From assembly GCA_017520105.1 (NCBI GenBank), contig JAFWRL010000149.1, positions 1 through 9,535 of the forward strand: a stretch of DNA of 9,535 nucleotides, in the 5' to 3' direction. Under the pieces are notes generated by a model. The model saw only the letters and a program-made list of their open reading frames with translations, ran no database searches and was not told the origin of the DNA. Positions 1-6,486 of the stretch are shown here, in pieces (position 1 is the stretch's first letter; every line of letters starts with the position of its first letter). The position numbers were made by a program, and so were the translations under genes. The stretch comes from Fibrobacter sp. (GTDB taxonomy: Bacteria; Fibrobacterota; Fibrobacteria; Fibrobacterales; Fibrobacteraceae).

Positions 1-499
1 CATGAACTTTGCTCGCGGTGGCATTGTCGAAATGGATCCGGTCAACGAAATGCTCGCTTCGGGTTCCCTCCAGGGTTACCTCTGCGACTTCCCGACTGCA
101 GACCTCATCAAGAACGACAAGGTGACCTGCTTCCCGCACCTTGGTGCATCCACCGAAGAAGCCGAAGAAAACTGCGCCGTGATGGCCGTCGAACAACTGA
201 AGGACTACATCGAATTCGGTTGCGTCCGCAATTCCGTGAACTTCCCGGCCCTCGTCGATCACCCGCACGCAGGCGTCAAGAGCCGCGTCGTGGTCATCAA
301 CCAGGACGTTCCGAACATGATTTCCGAAATCACGAAGGTGTTCGGCGCCGAAGGCGTGAACATCGCCAGCTTCTCTAACAAGAGCAACGGCAAGATCGGC
401 TACAACCTCGTTGACGTCGAAAGCAAGGTCGATGACTCCATCATCGAAAAGCTCTCCAAGCTCGACAAGGTCATCAAGGTCCGCGTGATCCACTTTTAG
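1..499 (+). CDS. serA: D-3-phosphoglycerate dehydrogenase, C-terminal part (5' end outside window)
   Basis: Oxidises 3-phosphoglycerate to 3-phosphohydroxypyruvate with NAD, the first step of serine synthesis in the cytosol. The visible 165 residues start inside the nucleotide-binding/catalytic domain: the ARGG segment carries the substrate/catalytic Arg (visible residue 5), and FPHLGAST carries the catalytic His (residue 46). A C-terminal ACT domain follows (about residues 94-165, with NQDVPNM and the GVNIASF strand), typical of serine-sensing SerA proteins of about 390 residues. The Met at base 2 is internal; the reading frame is open to the window edge, so the true start lies upstream. The position matching the catalytic Glu of E. 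coli SerA (Glu269, in DVFPTEP) reads Ala here (DFPTAD). The TAG stop lies in a 7-bp repeat array. Family assignment is secure; the effect of the Glu change is unknown. Confidence 0.93.
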   Translation, partial: MNFARGGIVEMDPVNEMLASGSLQGYLCDFPTADLIKNDKVTCFPHLGASTEEAEENCAVMAVEQLKDYIEFGCVRNSVNFPALVDHPHAGVKSRVVVINQDVPNMISEITKVFGAEGVNIASFSNKSNGKIGYNLVDVESKVDDSIIEKLSKLDKVIKVRVIHF

Positions 500-532
500 T
501 AGGAAGTAGGCAGTAGACGGTAGGAAGTTTTG
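498..532 (+). repeat. 7-bp tandem repeat array, AGTAGGA type
   Basis: Five consecutive 7-base units are seen: AGTAGGA, AGTAGGC, AGTAGAC, GGTAGGA and a degenerate AGTTTTG. The first unit overlaps the serA TAG stop codon. It faces an inverted array of the same type at 555-589, and bases 498-507 can pair perfectly with 580-589. Confidence 0.8.
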
Positions 533-554
533 GTTAGGCTGCTTCGCAGGATTA

Positions 555-589
555 TTCAACTTCCGACTTCCTACTTCTAACTTCCTACT
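555..589 (-). repeat. 7-bp tandem repeat array, AGTAGGA type, inverted
   Basis: Read on the minus strand this is AGTAGGA, AGTTAGA, AGTAGGA, AGTCGGA, AGTTGAA in strict 7-base phase. Its first unit contains the TAG stop codon of the acyl-CoA synthetase gene (585-587), mirroring how the opposite array overlaps the serA stop. Confidence 0.8.
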
Positions 590-2357
590 GTTGATACATC
601 TTTTCAATTTGTTCGGCGTATCGCTTTTCTGCAACGGTGCGCCGAATTTTTAATGTGGGCGTCAAAAGTCCGGATTCAATGGTGAGTTCGTCGCCGACTA
701 AAGTCCATTTGCGAATTTGTTCCCAATGATTTAGTTTCTTATTGATGAGCTCGATATGGCGCTGGATAGAAGCGCGGATGAGAGGCGATTCCAGCGCATT
801 CTGGATAGAATAGTTTTCGTTTTGCGGTTTGAGCATTCGGCGTGCGCCTACAGGGTTTAGCCAAATGATTGCTGAAACAAATTTATGGTCGTTCGCGATG
901 ACTAAGGCCTGTTCTATCAGTGGATGGCGTATGATTTCAAGTTCGATGGGGTTTGGACTCACGTATTTTCCGGTACTCGTTTTTAGGAGTTCCTTGATGC
1001 GGCCGGTGAAGTACAGATAACCATCTTCGTCAAAATAGCCTTGGTCGCCTGTACGGTAAAAACCGTCTGCGGTAAATGCCTGCGCGTTCAAATCGGGGCG
1101 GTTGTGGTAGCCTTTGAAAACGCTTTCGCCGCGAACCATGATTTCGTTACATTCGCCTGTTTTGACTTCGAGATGGGCAAGAGCCTTGCCGATGGAACCG
1201 ATTTTGATATCTTGTTCGCAATTTGCTGAAACGACCGGTGAACATTCCGTCATGCCGTAGCCTTCGAAAACGGGGAGCCCGATGTTTAGCAAAAAACGCA
1301 AAATGGACTTGTTTAATGCGCTGCTGCCCGAAATAATCATGCGAAAGTTGCCACCGACTGCATCGCGCATTTTTTTATAGACGAAAAGGTTGAGCAATCT
1401 GTGTATAAGGCACCGAGGCTTGTTCGGGTCTTTTATTTTGGCAATCTTGATGGCATGCTTGATGAGTATCCGCTTGAGTCCTTTGGCTCGGTCGGCAGAT
1501 GTCGTCATGCTTTCGTAGAGTCGCTCGAGAATGCGGGGGACGACAATCATGATTGTGGGGCGAACTTCGCGCAGCATGTGCGATAGATTTTGGGGATTGT
1601 CTCCGAAATCTATCGGGATTCCGCTGAAAATGTAGAAATAGACAGCCATGCGTTCGAGAACATGCGCTACCGGGAGAATCGAAAGACTCGAATCTTTTTT
1701 GCTGTTGAAGCGGAACATCGGAAGCAGATTCTGAATTTGTATTAACATGTTCCGATGGGTAAGTTCAACGCCTTTGGGTAGCCCCGTGGAGCCGCTGGTA
1801 TAGATGATGCTGAAAATATCGTCGGATTGAATCGATTCTAGTTGCTTGTCAATCCATTTAGCTTGTTCTTTGTCGGCTAGAATCTCGTATCCATTTTTAA
1901 TAAAGTCATCCCAATAAATTCCGTTTGATGGTAGAAACGATTCGTTGTCGATGCAAATGATTTTGTTGAAAATGGACAATGTGTCGAGGAGCGGAAGGTC
2001 CAAGTCTTCGATGGAATTGATGACGAGAATCTTGATGTTGGCATCGCTGCTTTGGTATGTGAAATTTTCGGACGAAATGTTCGGGAAAAGCGGAACGACA
2101 TAAGCGTGATTCAGCTGGATGGCCATGTCGGCGATAAGCCAGTTCGGCGAACTTGGTGCGATAATCCCGACGCTTTCTTTTTCTTTTAATCCGAGTGCGT
2201 TTAACGCAAGTGCAAAGGCTTTTGTGTTGTCCTTGAGTGTCTTTTTTGAATAGAGTTTCCAATCGCCGTCTTTACGGTGATGCCATCCTTTAAAATCGGA
2301 ACGGTCACAGTTCGCGAAGAACATTGCCGGTAGAGATGTAAATTGAAGCTCCTCCAT
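585..2357 (-). CDS. Long-chain fatty acid--CoA ligase (AMP-forming acyl-CoA synthetase)
   Basis: Activates a fatty acid with ATP to acyl-AMP and then to acyl-CoA, at the cytosolic membrane face, feeding phospholipid remodelling or fatty-acid use. All core motifs of the adenylate-forming superfamily are visible in 590 residues: ATP/P-loop IIYTSGSTGLPKG (about 184-196), GYGMTE (366-371), YRTGD (434-438), hinge GRIKELLKTSTGKYV (452-466) and a C-terminal LTPTLKIRR whose Lys570 fits the adenylation lysine. Length and the LKTSTGKYV hinge favour the long-chain FadD/FAA-like class over acetyl- or short-chain enzymes. The chosen ATG (MEELQF) has no Shine-Dalgarno site but has a TATTTTAA octamer four bases upstream. 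It is divergent from the small membrane-protein gene at 2467. The exact chain-length preference cannot be read from sequence; a role in O-antigen or lipid recycling is equally possible. Confidence 0.92.
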   Translation of the reverse strand: MEELQFTSLPAMFFANCDRSDFKGWHHRKDGDWKLYSKKTLKDNTKAFALALNALGLKEKESVGIIAPSSPNWLIADMAIQLNHAYVVPLFPNISSENFTYQSSDANIKILVINSIEDLDLPLLDTLSIFNKIICIDNESFLPSNGIYWDDFIKNGYEILADKEQAKWIDKQLESIQSDDIFSIIYTSGSTGLPKGVELTHRNMLIQIQNLLPMFRFNSKKDSSLSILPVAHVLERMAVYFYIFSGIPIDFGDNPQNLSHMLREVRPTIMIVVPRILERLYESMTTSADRAKGLKRILIKHAIKIAKIKDPNKPRCLIHRLLNLFVYKKMRDAVGGNFRMIISGSSALNKSILRFLLNIGLPVFEGYGMTECSPVVSANCEQDIKIGSIGKALAHLEVKTGECNEIMVRGESVFKGYHNRPDLNAQAFTADGFYRTGDQGYFDEDGYLYFTGRIKELLKTSTGKYVSPNPIELEIIRHPLIEQALVIANDHKFVSAIIWLNPVGARRMLKPQNENYSIQNALESPLIRASIQRHIELINKKLNHWEQIRKWTLVGDELTIESGLLTPTLKIRRTVAEKRYAEQIEKMYQQ

Positions 2358-2361
2358 GTCT

Positions 2362-2369
2362 TTAAAATA
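2362..2369 (-). promoter_or_regulatory. Candidate -10-like octamer abutting the acyl-CoA synthetase start
   Basis: On the minus strand TATTTTAA is followed by AGAC and then the ATG. A start site about 4-7 bases downstream would fall at the start codon, implying a leaderless mRNA. No recognisable -35 was identified. Confidence 0.4.
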
Positions 2370-2454
2370 ACATTCTATTTTGCAATGGCTTAATTTTTTT
2401 GAAAAAAATTTTTTTTAACAAGCGGAAAATTTAAGTATTAGTCAGAAAAATCTT

Positions 2455-2462
2455 TATATTTA
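2455..2462 (+). promoter_or_regulatory. Candidate -10-like octamer abutting the 2467 gene start
   Basis: TATATTTA is followed by GGGT and the ATG. It has the same 4-base gap as the octamers before 2357 and 5887. The AGGG directly before ATG is too close to act as a normal Shine-Dalgarno site, so leaderless initiation is inferred. Confidence 0.45.
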
Positions 2463-2466
2463 GGGT

Positions 2467-2793
2467 ATGCTGAAGAAGTTGAAGGATTACGAAAACGAAC
2501 TTTTGGAAATAGTTGCGCTGGGGAAGCCGCTCTCGGCAGAGCAATTGCTGTCGGTGCGGACGCATATCGGCTTTTTTCAGCATGAACGCCTGGTTCACGA
2601 ACTTGTGATGATTTTGTTTGCGCTATTGACCGTAGGCGGGATTCTTTTTGTGGTTGTAATGCCTGAAATCCCTGTGATGTTGCTGGATGTGCTGTTTTTT
2701 GCGCTTTTGGTGCCGTATGTGAAGCATTATTACGGACTGGAGAACGGGGTGCAGAGGCTGTATGACGTGTACGATAAATTGGAAAAATTGTAG
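2467..2793 (+). CDS. Small two-helix membrane protein of unknown function
   Basis: I do not recognise this 108-residue protein. It has a charged, probably helical N-terminus (MLKKLKDYENELLEIVALG), a middle segment with HIGFFQHERLVHE, then two hydrophobic stretches. The first is about residues 44-65 (LVMILFALLTVGGILFVVV) and the second about 69-86 (VMLLDVLFFALLVPYV), separated by a short MPEIP turn. A charged tail (YGLENGVQRLYDVYDKLEKL) follows. This predicts an inner-membrane hairpin with both ends on the same side, probably cytosolic. It stands alone, divergent from the acyl-CoA synthetase and convergent with serS. The reading frame is judged real because of its coherent membrane topology, a promoter octamer next to the ATG, and a stop followed directly by an intergenic repeat. 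No function is proposed. Confidence 0.72.
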   Translation: MLKKLKDYENELLEIVALGKPLSAEQLLSVRTHIGFFQHERLVHELVMILFALLTVGGILFVVVMPEIPVMLLDVLFFALLVPYVKHYYGLENGVQRLYDVYDKLEKL

Positions 2794-2799
2794 GAATAT

Positions 2800-2829
2800 G
2801 GCGACCCCGGCACGATGGCCGGGGTGACA
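2800..2829 (+). repeat. 30-bp palindromic intergenic repeat, copy 1
   Basis: GGCG, then stem ACCCCGGC (2804-2811), a 6-base loop, stem GCCGGGGT (2818-2825), then GACA. It lies just after the stop of the small membrane-protein gene. The stem, loop and flank lengths match copies at 2881-2910 and 8157-8186. Confidence 0.8.
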
Positions 2830-2843
2830 GTTCGGAGGCAATG

Positions 2844-2870
2844 AAAAAAGCAAGCCCATGAGGACTTGCT
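2844..2870 (-). terminator. Rho-independent terminator downstream of serS
   Basis: On the minus strand AGCAAG (2870-2865) pairs with CTTGCT (2854-2849), with further C-G pairs in the loop region, followed by a run of T (2848-2844). It is placed to end the serS transcript after its repeat-containing 3' region. Confidence 0.65.
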
Positions 2871-2880
2871 GAAAGTTTTT

Positions 2881-2910
2881 GGTGATCCCGGAACAGAGTC
2901 CGGGATGACA
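2881..2910 (+). repeat. 30-bp palindromic intergenic repeat, copy 2
   Basis: GGTG, then stem ATCCCGGA (2885-2892), a 6-base loop, stem TCCGGGAT (2899-2906), then GACA. It lies in the 3' untranslated region of serS. Stem changes relative to copy 1 are paired on both arms. Confidence 0.8.
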
Positions 2911-2939
2911 TTGACGCAGAGTGCGGGATGATATTGACG
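2894..2939 (+). repeat. 23-bp direct tandem duplication of the palindrome's right half
   Basis: Bases 2894-2916 and 2917-2939 are adjacent 23-base copies differing at only two positions. The first copy is the right half of palindrome copy 2 plus TTGACG. The duplication lies just downstream of the serS stop codon. Confidence 0.8.
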
Positions 2940-2942
2940 TGA

Positions 2943-4229
2943 TTACTTCTTCGGTTTAATAAACTCAAGACCACCCATGTACGGACGCAGCACTTCAGGA
3001 ATCTTGAGCGAGCCGTCTTTCTGCTGGTAGTTGTCGCAGATGCCGACCATCACGCGCGGAGTGGCAAGGCCAGAGCCGTTCAGCGTATGAACATAGACGT
3101 TCTTGCCGCCAATCTTCGTCTTGATGTTGGCGCGGCGTGCCTGGTAGTCTTCGAAGTTCGAGCAGGAGCTGACTTCGAGCCATTTCTTTTCGACCGGAGC
3201 ATAGACTTCGAGGTCGTAGCACTTGGCTGCACCGAAACCGAGGTCGCCCTTGCAGAGTGCGAGGCGGTGGTAGGGGAGGCCGAGCTTTTCAAGGAGCTTT
3301 TCGCCGAAGCGGGTGAGTTCTTCATGGTCTTCGTAGCTGTGTTCCGGATGAGCGAAGTAAACCATTTCGACCTTGTTGAACTGGTGCAAACGGAGAAGAC
3401 CGCGGGTGTCCTTGCCGTAGCTACCAGCTTCACGGCGGAAGCAAGCGGAGTAGGCGCAAATGCGCTTCGGAAGTTCGGATTCCGGAATCACTTCGCCGGC
3501 ATAGAGGTTTGTGAGTGGGACTTCTGCCGTCGGGATGAGGAACAGGTCGTCGTCCTTGTCGCAGCGGTACATGTCTTCTTCGAACTTCGGGAGCTGACCC
3601 GTGCCGCGCATGGTGTTGCGGGTAACGAGGTACGGCGGAGTGAATTCTTCGAAGCCGGCCTTCATGTGTTCGTCGAGGAAGAACTGGATGAGGGCGCGTT
3701 CGAGGCGGGAACCGAGACCGCGGTAAACCGGGAAGCCGGAACCGGAAATCTTGGCGCCGCGTTCAAAGTCAAAAATGCCGAGACGTTCGCCGAGAGTCTT
3801 GTGATCCACGCGGGCGAAGTCATCGTTCTTCACGTAGTAGTCAAACGGAATCGGGCCGTCTTTTTCGACAACGTTGTCCGAACTGTCCTTGCCTTCCGGA
3901 GAACGCGGGGCGATGTTCGGAACGTGCATGAGCATTTCGGTCTGCTTGTAGTCGAGTTCCTTGAGCTTCTTGTCGAGTTCGTCAATCTTGTTGCCGAGTT
4001 CGCGTGTGGCGGCTTGGGCTTCGTCAGCGTTTTCGCCCTTTTTCTTGAGTTCGCCAATGCGCTTGGACTGGGCGTTGCGTTCGCTCTTGAGGCGTTCGAC
4101 TTCGGTGAGGAGCGGGCGGCGTTCGTTATCGACGGCGAGCACGTCACGAAGGCTTACGGTCGTATATTTCTTTTCGGTTTCAGCAATATAATATTCCGGA
4201 TTTTCGCGGATTTTCTTGATGTCAAGCAT
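2943..4229 (-). CDS. serS: Seryl-tRNA synthetase
   Basis: Class II synthetase that charges tRNA-Ser (and tRNA-Sec where present) with serine in the cytosol. The 428 residues match the usual bacterial length. The N-terminal charged heptad-rich segment (about 31-100, with ERLKSERNAQSKRIGELKKK) is the tRNA-binding coiled-coil arm. The catalytic core shows the serine-binding TAEVPLT loop (234-240), motif 2 FRREAGSYGKDTRGLLRLHQF (from 264) and motif 3 NGSGLATPRVMVGICDNYQ (from 384), ending with the standard VLRPYMGG. The ATG is preceded on the minus strand by GAGG (4239-4236), six bases away, a proper Shine-Dalgarno site. TATCTT (4267-4262) is a possible -10, with a 7-bp repeat array directly upstream of it. 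The gene is a single unit, convergent with the small membrane-protein gene. Confidence 0.97.
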   Translation of the reverse strand: MLDIKKIRENPEYYIAETEKKYTTVSLRDVLAVDNERRPLLTEVERLKSERNAQSKRIGELKKKGENADEAQAATRELGNKIDELDKKLKELDYKQTEMLMHVPNIAPRSPEGKDSSDNVVEKDGPIPFDYYVKNDDFARVDHKTLGERLGIFDFERGAKISGSGFPVYRGLGSRLERALIQFFLDEHMKAGFEEFTPPYLVTRNTMRGTGQLPKFEEDMYRCDKDDDLFLIPTAEVPLTNLYAGEVIPESELPKRICAYSACFRREAGSYGKDTRGLLRLHQFNKVEMVYFAHPEHSYEDHEELTRFGEKLLEKLGLPYHRLALCKGDLGFGAAKCYDLEVYAPVEKKWLEVSSCSNFEDYQARRANIKTKIGGKNVYVHTLNGSGLATPRVMVGICDNYQQKDGSLKIPEVLRPYMGGLEFIKPKK

Positions 4230-4271
4230 TTTATGCCTCGGTTGAAAATTTTACGCGGGAAAAGATAGAAA

Positions 4272-4306
4272 AGTAGGAAGTAGGAAGTAGGAAGTAGGCA
4301 GTAAAA
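4272..4306 (+). repeat. 7-bp tandem repeat array, AGTAGGA type, upstream of serS
   Basis: AGTAGGA three times, AGTAGGC, then AGTAAAA, in strict 7-base phase. It is the same unit as at 498-532 and 555-589, but here it lies upstream of the serS and esterase genes, in the position of a serS -35 region if TATCTT (4267-4262) is the -10. Confidence 0.85.
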
Positions 4307-4320
4307 AATGTAATGAAAAC

Positions 4321-4348
4321 CAATGACCATCGACCAATGACTAACGCT
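4321..4348 (+). repeat. 7-bp tandem repeat array, CAATGAC type
   Basis: CAATGAC, CATCGAC, CAATGAC, then TAACGCT. The same unit family recurs at 6487-6521, ending with the same TAA-initial unit. A weaker 7-base phase of CT-initial units (CTAAGTT, CTATCAA, CTGATAA, CTTAAAA) follows at 4372-4399. The remaining parts of the 4230-4544 gap hold the esterase leader; I see no further gene there. Confidence 0.75.
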
Positions 4349-4475
4349 GTTCAGGATAGCCCCGCTAAGCTCTAAGTTCTATCAACTGATAACTTAAAAA
4401 AACATTACTTAATGTAACTGTTGTTTGTCTTTACATCGTTATTTAATCGGGACATGTTGTTCCGTTTTTTTTGAA

Positions 4476-4481
4476 TATAGA
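4476..4481 (+). promoter_or_regulatory. Possible -10 element of the esterase gene
   Basis: TATAGA lies about 64 bases before the chosen ATG at 4545 and would give a leader of roughly 55-60 bases. No convincing -35 was found, so this is tentative. Confidence 0.25.
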
Positions 4482-4544
4482 TTTACGGTTAAGGTTAGAA
4501 GAGAACATTGGGCAAATAAACAAAGGAAAACGAGGAGTACAAAA

Positions 4545-5774
4545 ATGAAACTTCCTTTATTATTGTTAGTTGCCACATCTTTCTCTTTCGCTCAATGGGG
4601 CGGCGGCGGTGGCGGAAAATCCATCAACGACTACAAAAAGATATCTGTTTCGGGCAGAGAAGTCTATGTCTATGCTCCGTCCAATCTTGCAGACAATAGT
4701 CCGTTGCTCATGTCTTTCCATGGTATGGACCAGGACCCCAGTTACCAGCAGTCCAATACCCACTGGGAATCTGTCGCCGATACGGCGGGCTTTGTTGTAG
4801 CCTATCCCAAGGGCGCAACGGGTTACAGTACCTGGGATATCAGCGGTGACCAGGATACCAAATGGATTACGCAGATTATCGACCAGTTGGCCAAGGACTA
4901 CAAGATTAACACCAAGCGCGTGTACATGTCGGGTTTCTCCATGGGTGGTATGCTTTCTTACCATGCCATGGGTAAGATTGCCGACAAGATTGCGGCCATT
5001 GCCCCCTGCTCCGGCTACCTGATGATGGGTGCAGGCACGGCTCAGCGTCCGGTTCCTATTTTCCATACTCATGGAACCAGCGACAACGTGGTGGGCTATG
5101 ATGGTCTTGAAAATAACTTGAAAAATTACCGCAACCAGTTCAAGTGCCCGTCTCAGGCGGAAGTCGAGAACAATCATCCGAACAGCGAGAACAAGGCTAC
5201 GCTTTACACTTGGGGTCCGTGCGAAAACGGCATCTACGTGAAGCACCTGAAACTCGAGGGCCGTCAGCATAGCCCTTCCAAGGCAGATGTTTCCGATATC
5301 TGGAATTTCGTGAAGGGTTATGACTTGGATGGTCCTATTGGCGCCAGCAAGCCTGAATCCTCTGCCAGCGCTGAATCTTCAGCGAGTGCACCGACTTCTT
5401 CGGCGGATGCCGCGAAGTCCTCCAGCAGCGGTGGCCAGATTGGTCCGGCTGTGTCTTCTTCCAGTAGAAGTCATCGTTCGTCTTCCAGCGTTACAGCCGG
5501 GTCTTCTTCAGCCGGTCACCATTTTGGTGTGAGTTCGTCAGGCACGCAAGCCCTGCCCATGGATCCGAGCTTGCGCTTTGTTTCTGTATATAAGTCCTCT
5601 GACAACTACATCGTAGTCGCCAATGCTCAGGGCAAGTCCATCACCGTGTTCAACAGCCTCGGCAACGTCGTTAGCTCCACCCGCGCTCTCGGAAGTGCGC
5701 AGAAGGTCTATACGGGTGCCAAGGGCGTGTACATCGTGAAGGTCGGCTCTAGGACGTTCAAGACCTCGCTCTAA
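4545..5774 (+). CDS. Secreted CE1-like carbohydrate esterase (PHB-depolymerase/feruloyl-esterase fold)
   Basis: Predicted alpha/beta-hydrolase that removes acyl groups (acetyl or feruloyl) from plant polysaccharides outside the cell. The ATG at 4545 is chosen over the upstream TTG at 4425 because it has GGAG seven bases upstream and begins a signal peptide (MKLPLLLLVATSFSFA, cleavage about residue 16/17). The 409 residues contain the oxyanion segment FHGMDQDPS, nucleophile Ser132 in GFSMGG, Asp180 in HGTSDNVVG and candidate His242 in GRQHSPS. A Ser/Ala-rich linker (about 268-342) follows, then a C-terminal 65-residue module with VFNSLGNVV and KGVYIVKVG, resembling type IX secretion sorting or cell-attachment domains. 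A glycine run follows the signal peptide. The gene is a single unit with a strong terminator at 5817-5844. Substrate is unknown: acetylxylan, feruloyl-arabinoxylan and polyester are all possible within this fold. Confidence 0.85.
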   Translation: MKLPLLLLVATSFSFAQWGGGGGGKSINDYKKISVSGREVYVYAPSNLADNSPLLMSFHGMDQDPSYQQSNTHWESVADTAGFVVAYPKGATGYSTWDISGDQDTKWITQIIDQLAKDYKINTKRVYMSGFSMGGMLSYHAMGKIADKIAAIAPCSGYLMMGAGTAQRPVPIFHTHGTSDNVVGYDGLENNLKNYRNQFKCPSQAEVENNHPNSENKATLYTWGPCENGIYVKHLKLEGRQHSPSKADVSDIWNFVKGYDLDGPIGASKPESSASAESSASAPTSSADAAKSSSSGGQIGPAVSSSSRSHRSSSSVTAGSSSAGHHFGVSSSGTQALPMDPSLRFVSVYKSSDNYIVVANAQGKSITVFNSLGNVVSSTRALGSAQKVYTGAKGVYIVKVGSRTFKTSL

Positions 5775-5816
5775 GATTTAACGGAATTCATACTTTAAAA
5801 ACCTCTCTTTTTAAAG

Positions 5817-5844
5817 GCACTCTCTTCGGGGAGTGCTTTTTTTT
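5817..5844 (+). terminator. Rho-independent terminator after the esterase gene
   Basis: GCACTCTC (5817-5824) pairs with GGGAGTGC (5829-5836) around a TTCG tetraloop, followed by eight T. It lies 42 bases after the esterase stop and separates it from the lipoprotein gene. Confidence 0.92.
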
Positions 5845-5874
5845 ATTTCGTCATTCGCCTTGCACATTTGTTTT

Positions 5875-5882
5875 TAAATTTA
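5875..5882 (+). promoter_or_regulatory. Candidate -10-like octamer abutting the lipoprotein start
   Basis: TAAATTTA, then CACC, then ATG at 5887. It has the same 4-base gap as the octamers at 2455-2462 and 2362-2369, and no Shine-Dalgarno site is present. A leaderless transcript starting near the ATG is inferred. Confidence 0.45.
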
Positions 5883-5886
5883 CACC

Positions 5887-6402
5887 ATGCTTTTTCGTAG
5901 GTTTATCTCTCGTGTGCTTTGGCTTGTTGCTGTTGCCTTTGTGGCGGGCATCTTGTCCGGCTGCTACAGCTTTACCGCCAGTACGCTCCCGAGCCACATC
6001 AAGACGGTCAATATCCACGAAGTCGAAGATAAGACTCTTGACCCGGTGCTTGCAAACAACATTCATACAGCCGTTGTCGATATGTTCAAGCGCAATGCGG
6101 GTGGCGTGCGCCTCGTGAATGACGAAGCCAGTGCCGATTTTTATATAACGTTGCTCAGCTACACGAACAAGCCCGAGAACTACAACAGCAACAGCGACGT
6201 AGAAACGTACCGCGTCACAATCCGCGTCGAAGTCAAGTTTTATGACAACGTAAAAGAGCGAATTATCTACGAAAGCAAGTCACTCTCGGCAGATGTCGTC
6301 TATGACGTACAAGCTAATGAGACCGAGGACCGCCATGGTCAGACGCGTGCGATTGAGAAACTCCAAGATTTGATTGTCTCGAACGCCCTTGCTAAGTGGT
6401 AG
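5887..6402 (+). CDS. LptE-like outer-membrane lipoprotein (LPS transport/assembly)
   Basis: Probable LptE, the lipoprotein that plugs and assembles the LptD barrel delivering lipopolysaccharide to the outer leaflet. The 171-residue protein has a basic N-terminus (LFRRFISR), a hydrophobic segment and lipobox LSGC with Cys26 as the lipidated residue. The mature part begins CYSFTASTLPSHIKTVNI, the form seen in FCB-group LptE proteins. It then has the strand-rich core (DFYITLLSY, VTIRVEVKFYD) and a C-terminal amphipathic helix AIEKLQDLIVSNALAKW, the usual LptE ending. No LptD is in the window, and the gene is alone behind a terminator, with a promoter octamer next to the ATG. The family call is by pattern of lipobox, size and end helix; overall LptE sequence conservation is low, so another small outer-membrane lipoprotein is the alternative. 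Confidence 0.75.
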   Translation: MLFRRFISRVLWLVAVAFVAGILSGCYSFTASTLPSHIKTVNIHEVEDKTLDPVLANNIHTAVVDMFKRNAGGVRLVNDEASADFYITLLSYTNKPENYNSNSDVETYRVTIRVEVKFYDNVKERIIYESKSLSADVVYDVQANETEDRHGQTRAIEKLQDLIVSNALAKW

Positions 6403-6436
6403 CTTTTAGATGAAAGAAAGCTCGCAAGCTCGCTAC

Positions 6437-6478
6437 AGACGAGAGAGGAGAGATTAGTAGATTGTAGGGAGGGGTTGA
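6437..6478 (+). repeat. Degenerate 7-bp periodic purine-rich repeat
   Basis: AGACGAG, AGAGGAG, AGATTAG, TAGATTG, TAGGGAG, GGGTTGA in 7-base phase. The unit sequence drifts along the array. It lies between the converging lipoprotein and Nudix genes and is followed within ten bases by a CAATGAC-type array. Confidence 0.5.
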
Positions 6479-6486
6479 GCGATAAC

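Larger units (their letters stand above)
498..589. terminator. Long imperfect hairpin between convergent serA and acyl-CoA synthetase genes
   Basis: The inverted AGTAGGA arrays form an outer 10-bp stem (498-507 with 580-589) and an inner stem (GGAAGTT 523-529 with AACTTCC 558-564). A small tip hairpin adds CTGC 539-542 with GCAG 546-549. The structure sits exactly between the two converging stop codons, so a bidirectional transcript-end or RNA-stability role is plausible. There is no clean T-run, so classical intrinsic termination is not shown. Confidence 0.45.

Noticed and set aside
2438..2974. 178-codon minus-strand frame over the small membrane protein
   Set aside because: It crosses the palindromic repeats, the serS terminator and the end of serS, and has Ser/Arg/Pro-rich shadow composition.
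3087..4268. 393-codon open frame on the plus strand antisense to serS
   Set aside because: It lies wholly over serS, whose motifs are unambiguous, and its composition (Val, Glu, Ala, Phe runs) is the usual mirror of a codon-biased gene.
4230..4300. Possible T-box or serine riboswitch upstream of serS
   Set aside because: The space between the likely -10 and the ATG is only about 30 bases, with no T-box sequence and no terminator hairpin.
4272..4348. Possible CRISPR array
   Set aside because: The repeats are 7 bases with no spacers between them, so they are simple tandem heptamers.
4425..4544. Upstream TTG start extending the esterase by 40 residues
   Set aside because: The extension is polar and would bury the signal peptide; ATG at 4545 has a good Shine-Dalgarno site and a classical signal sequence directly after it.
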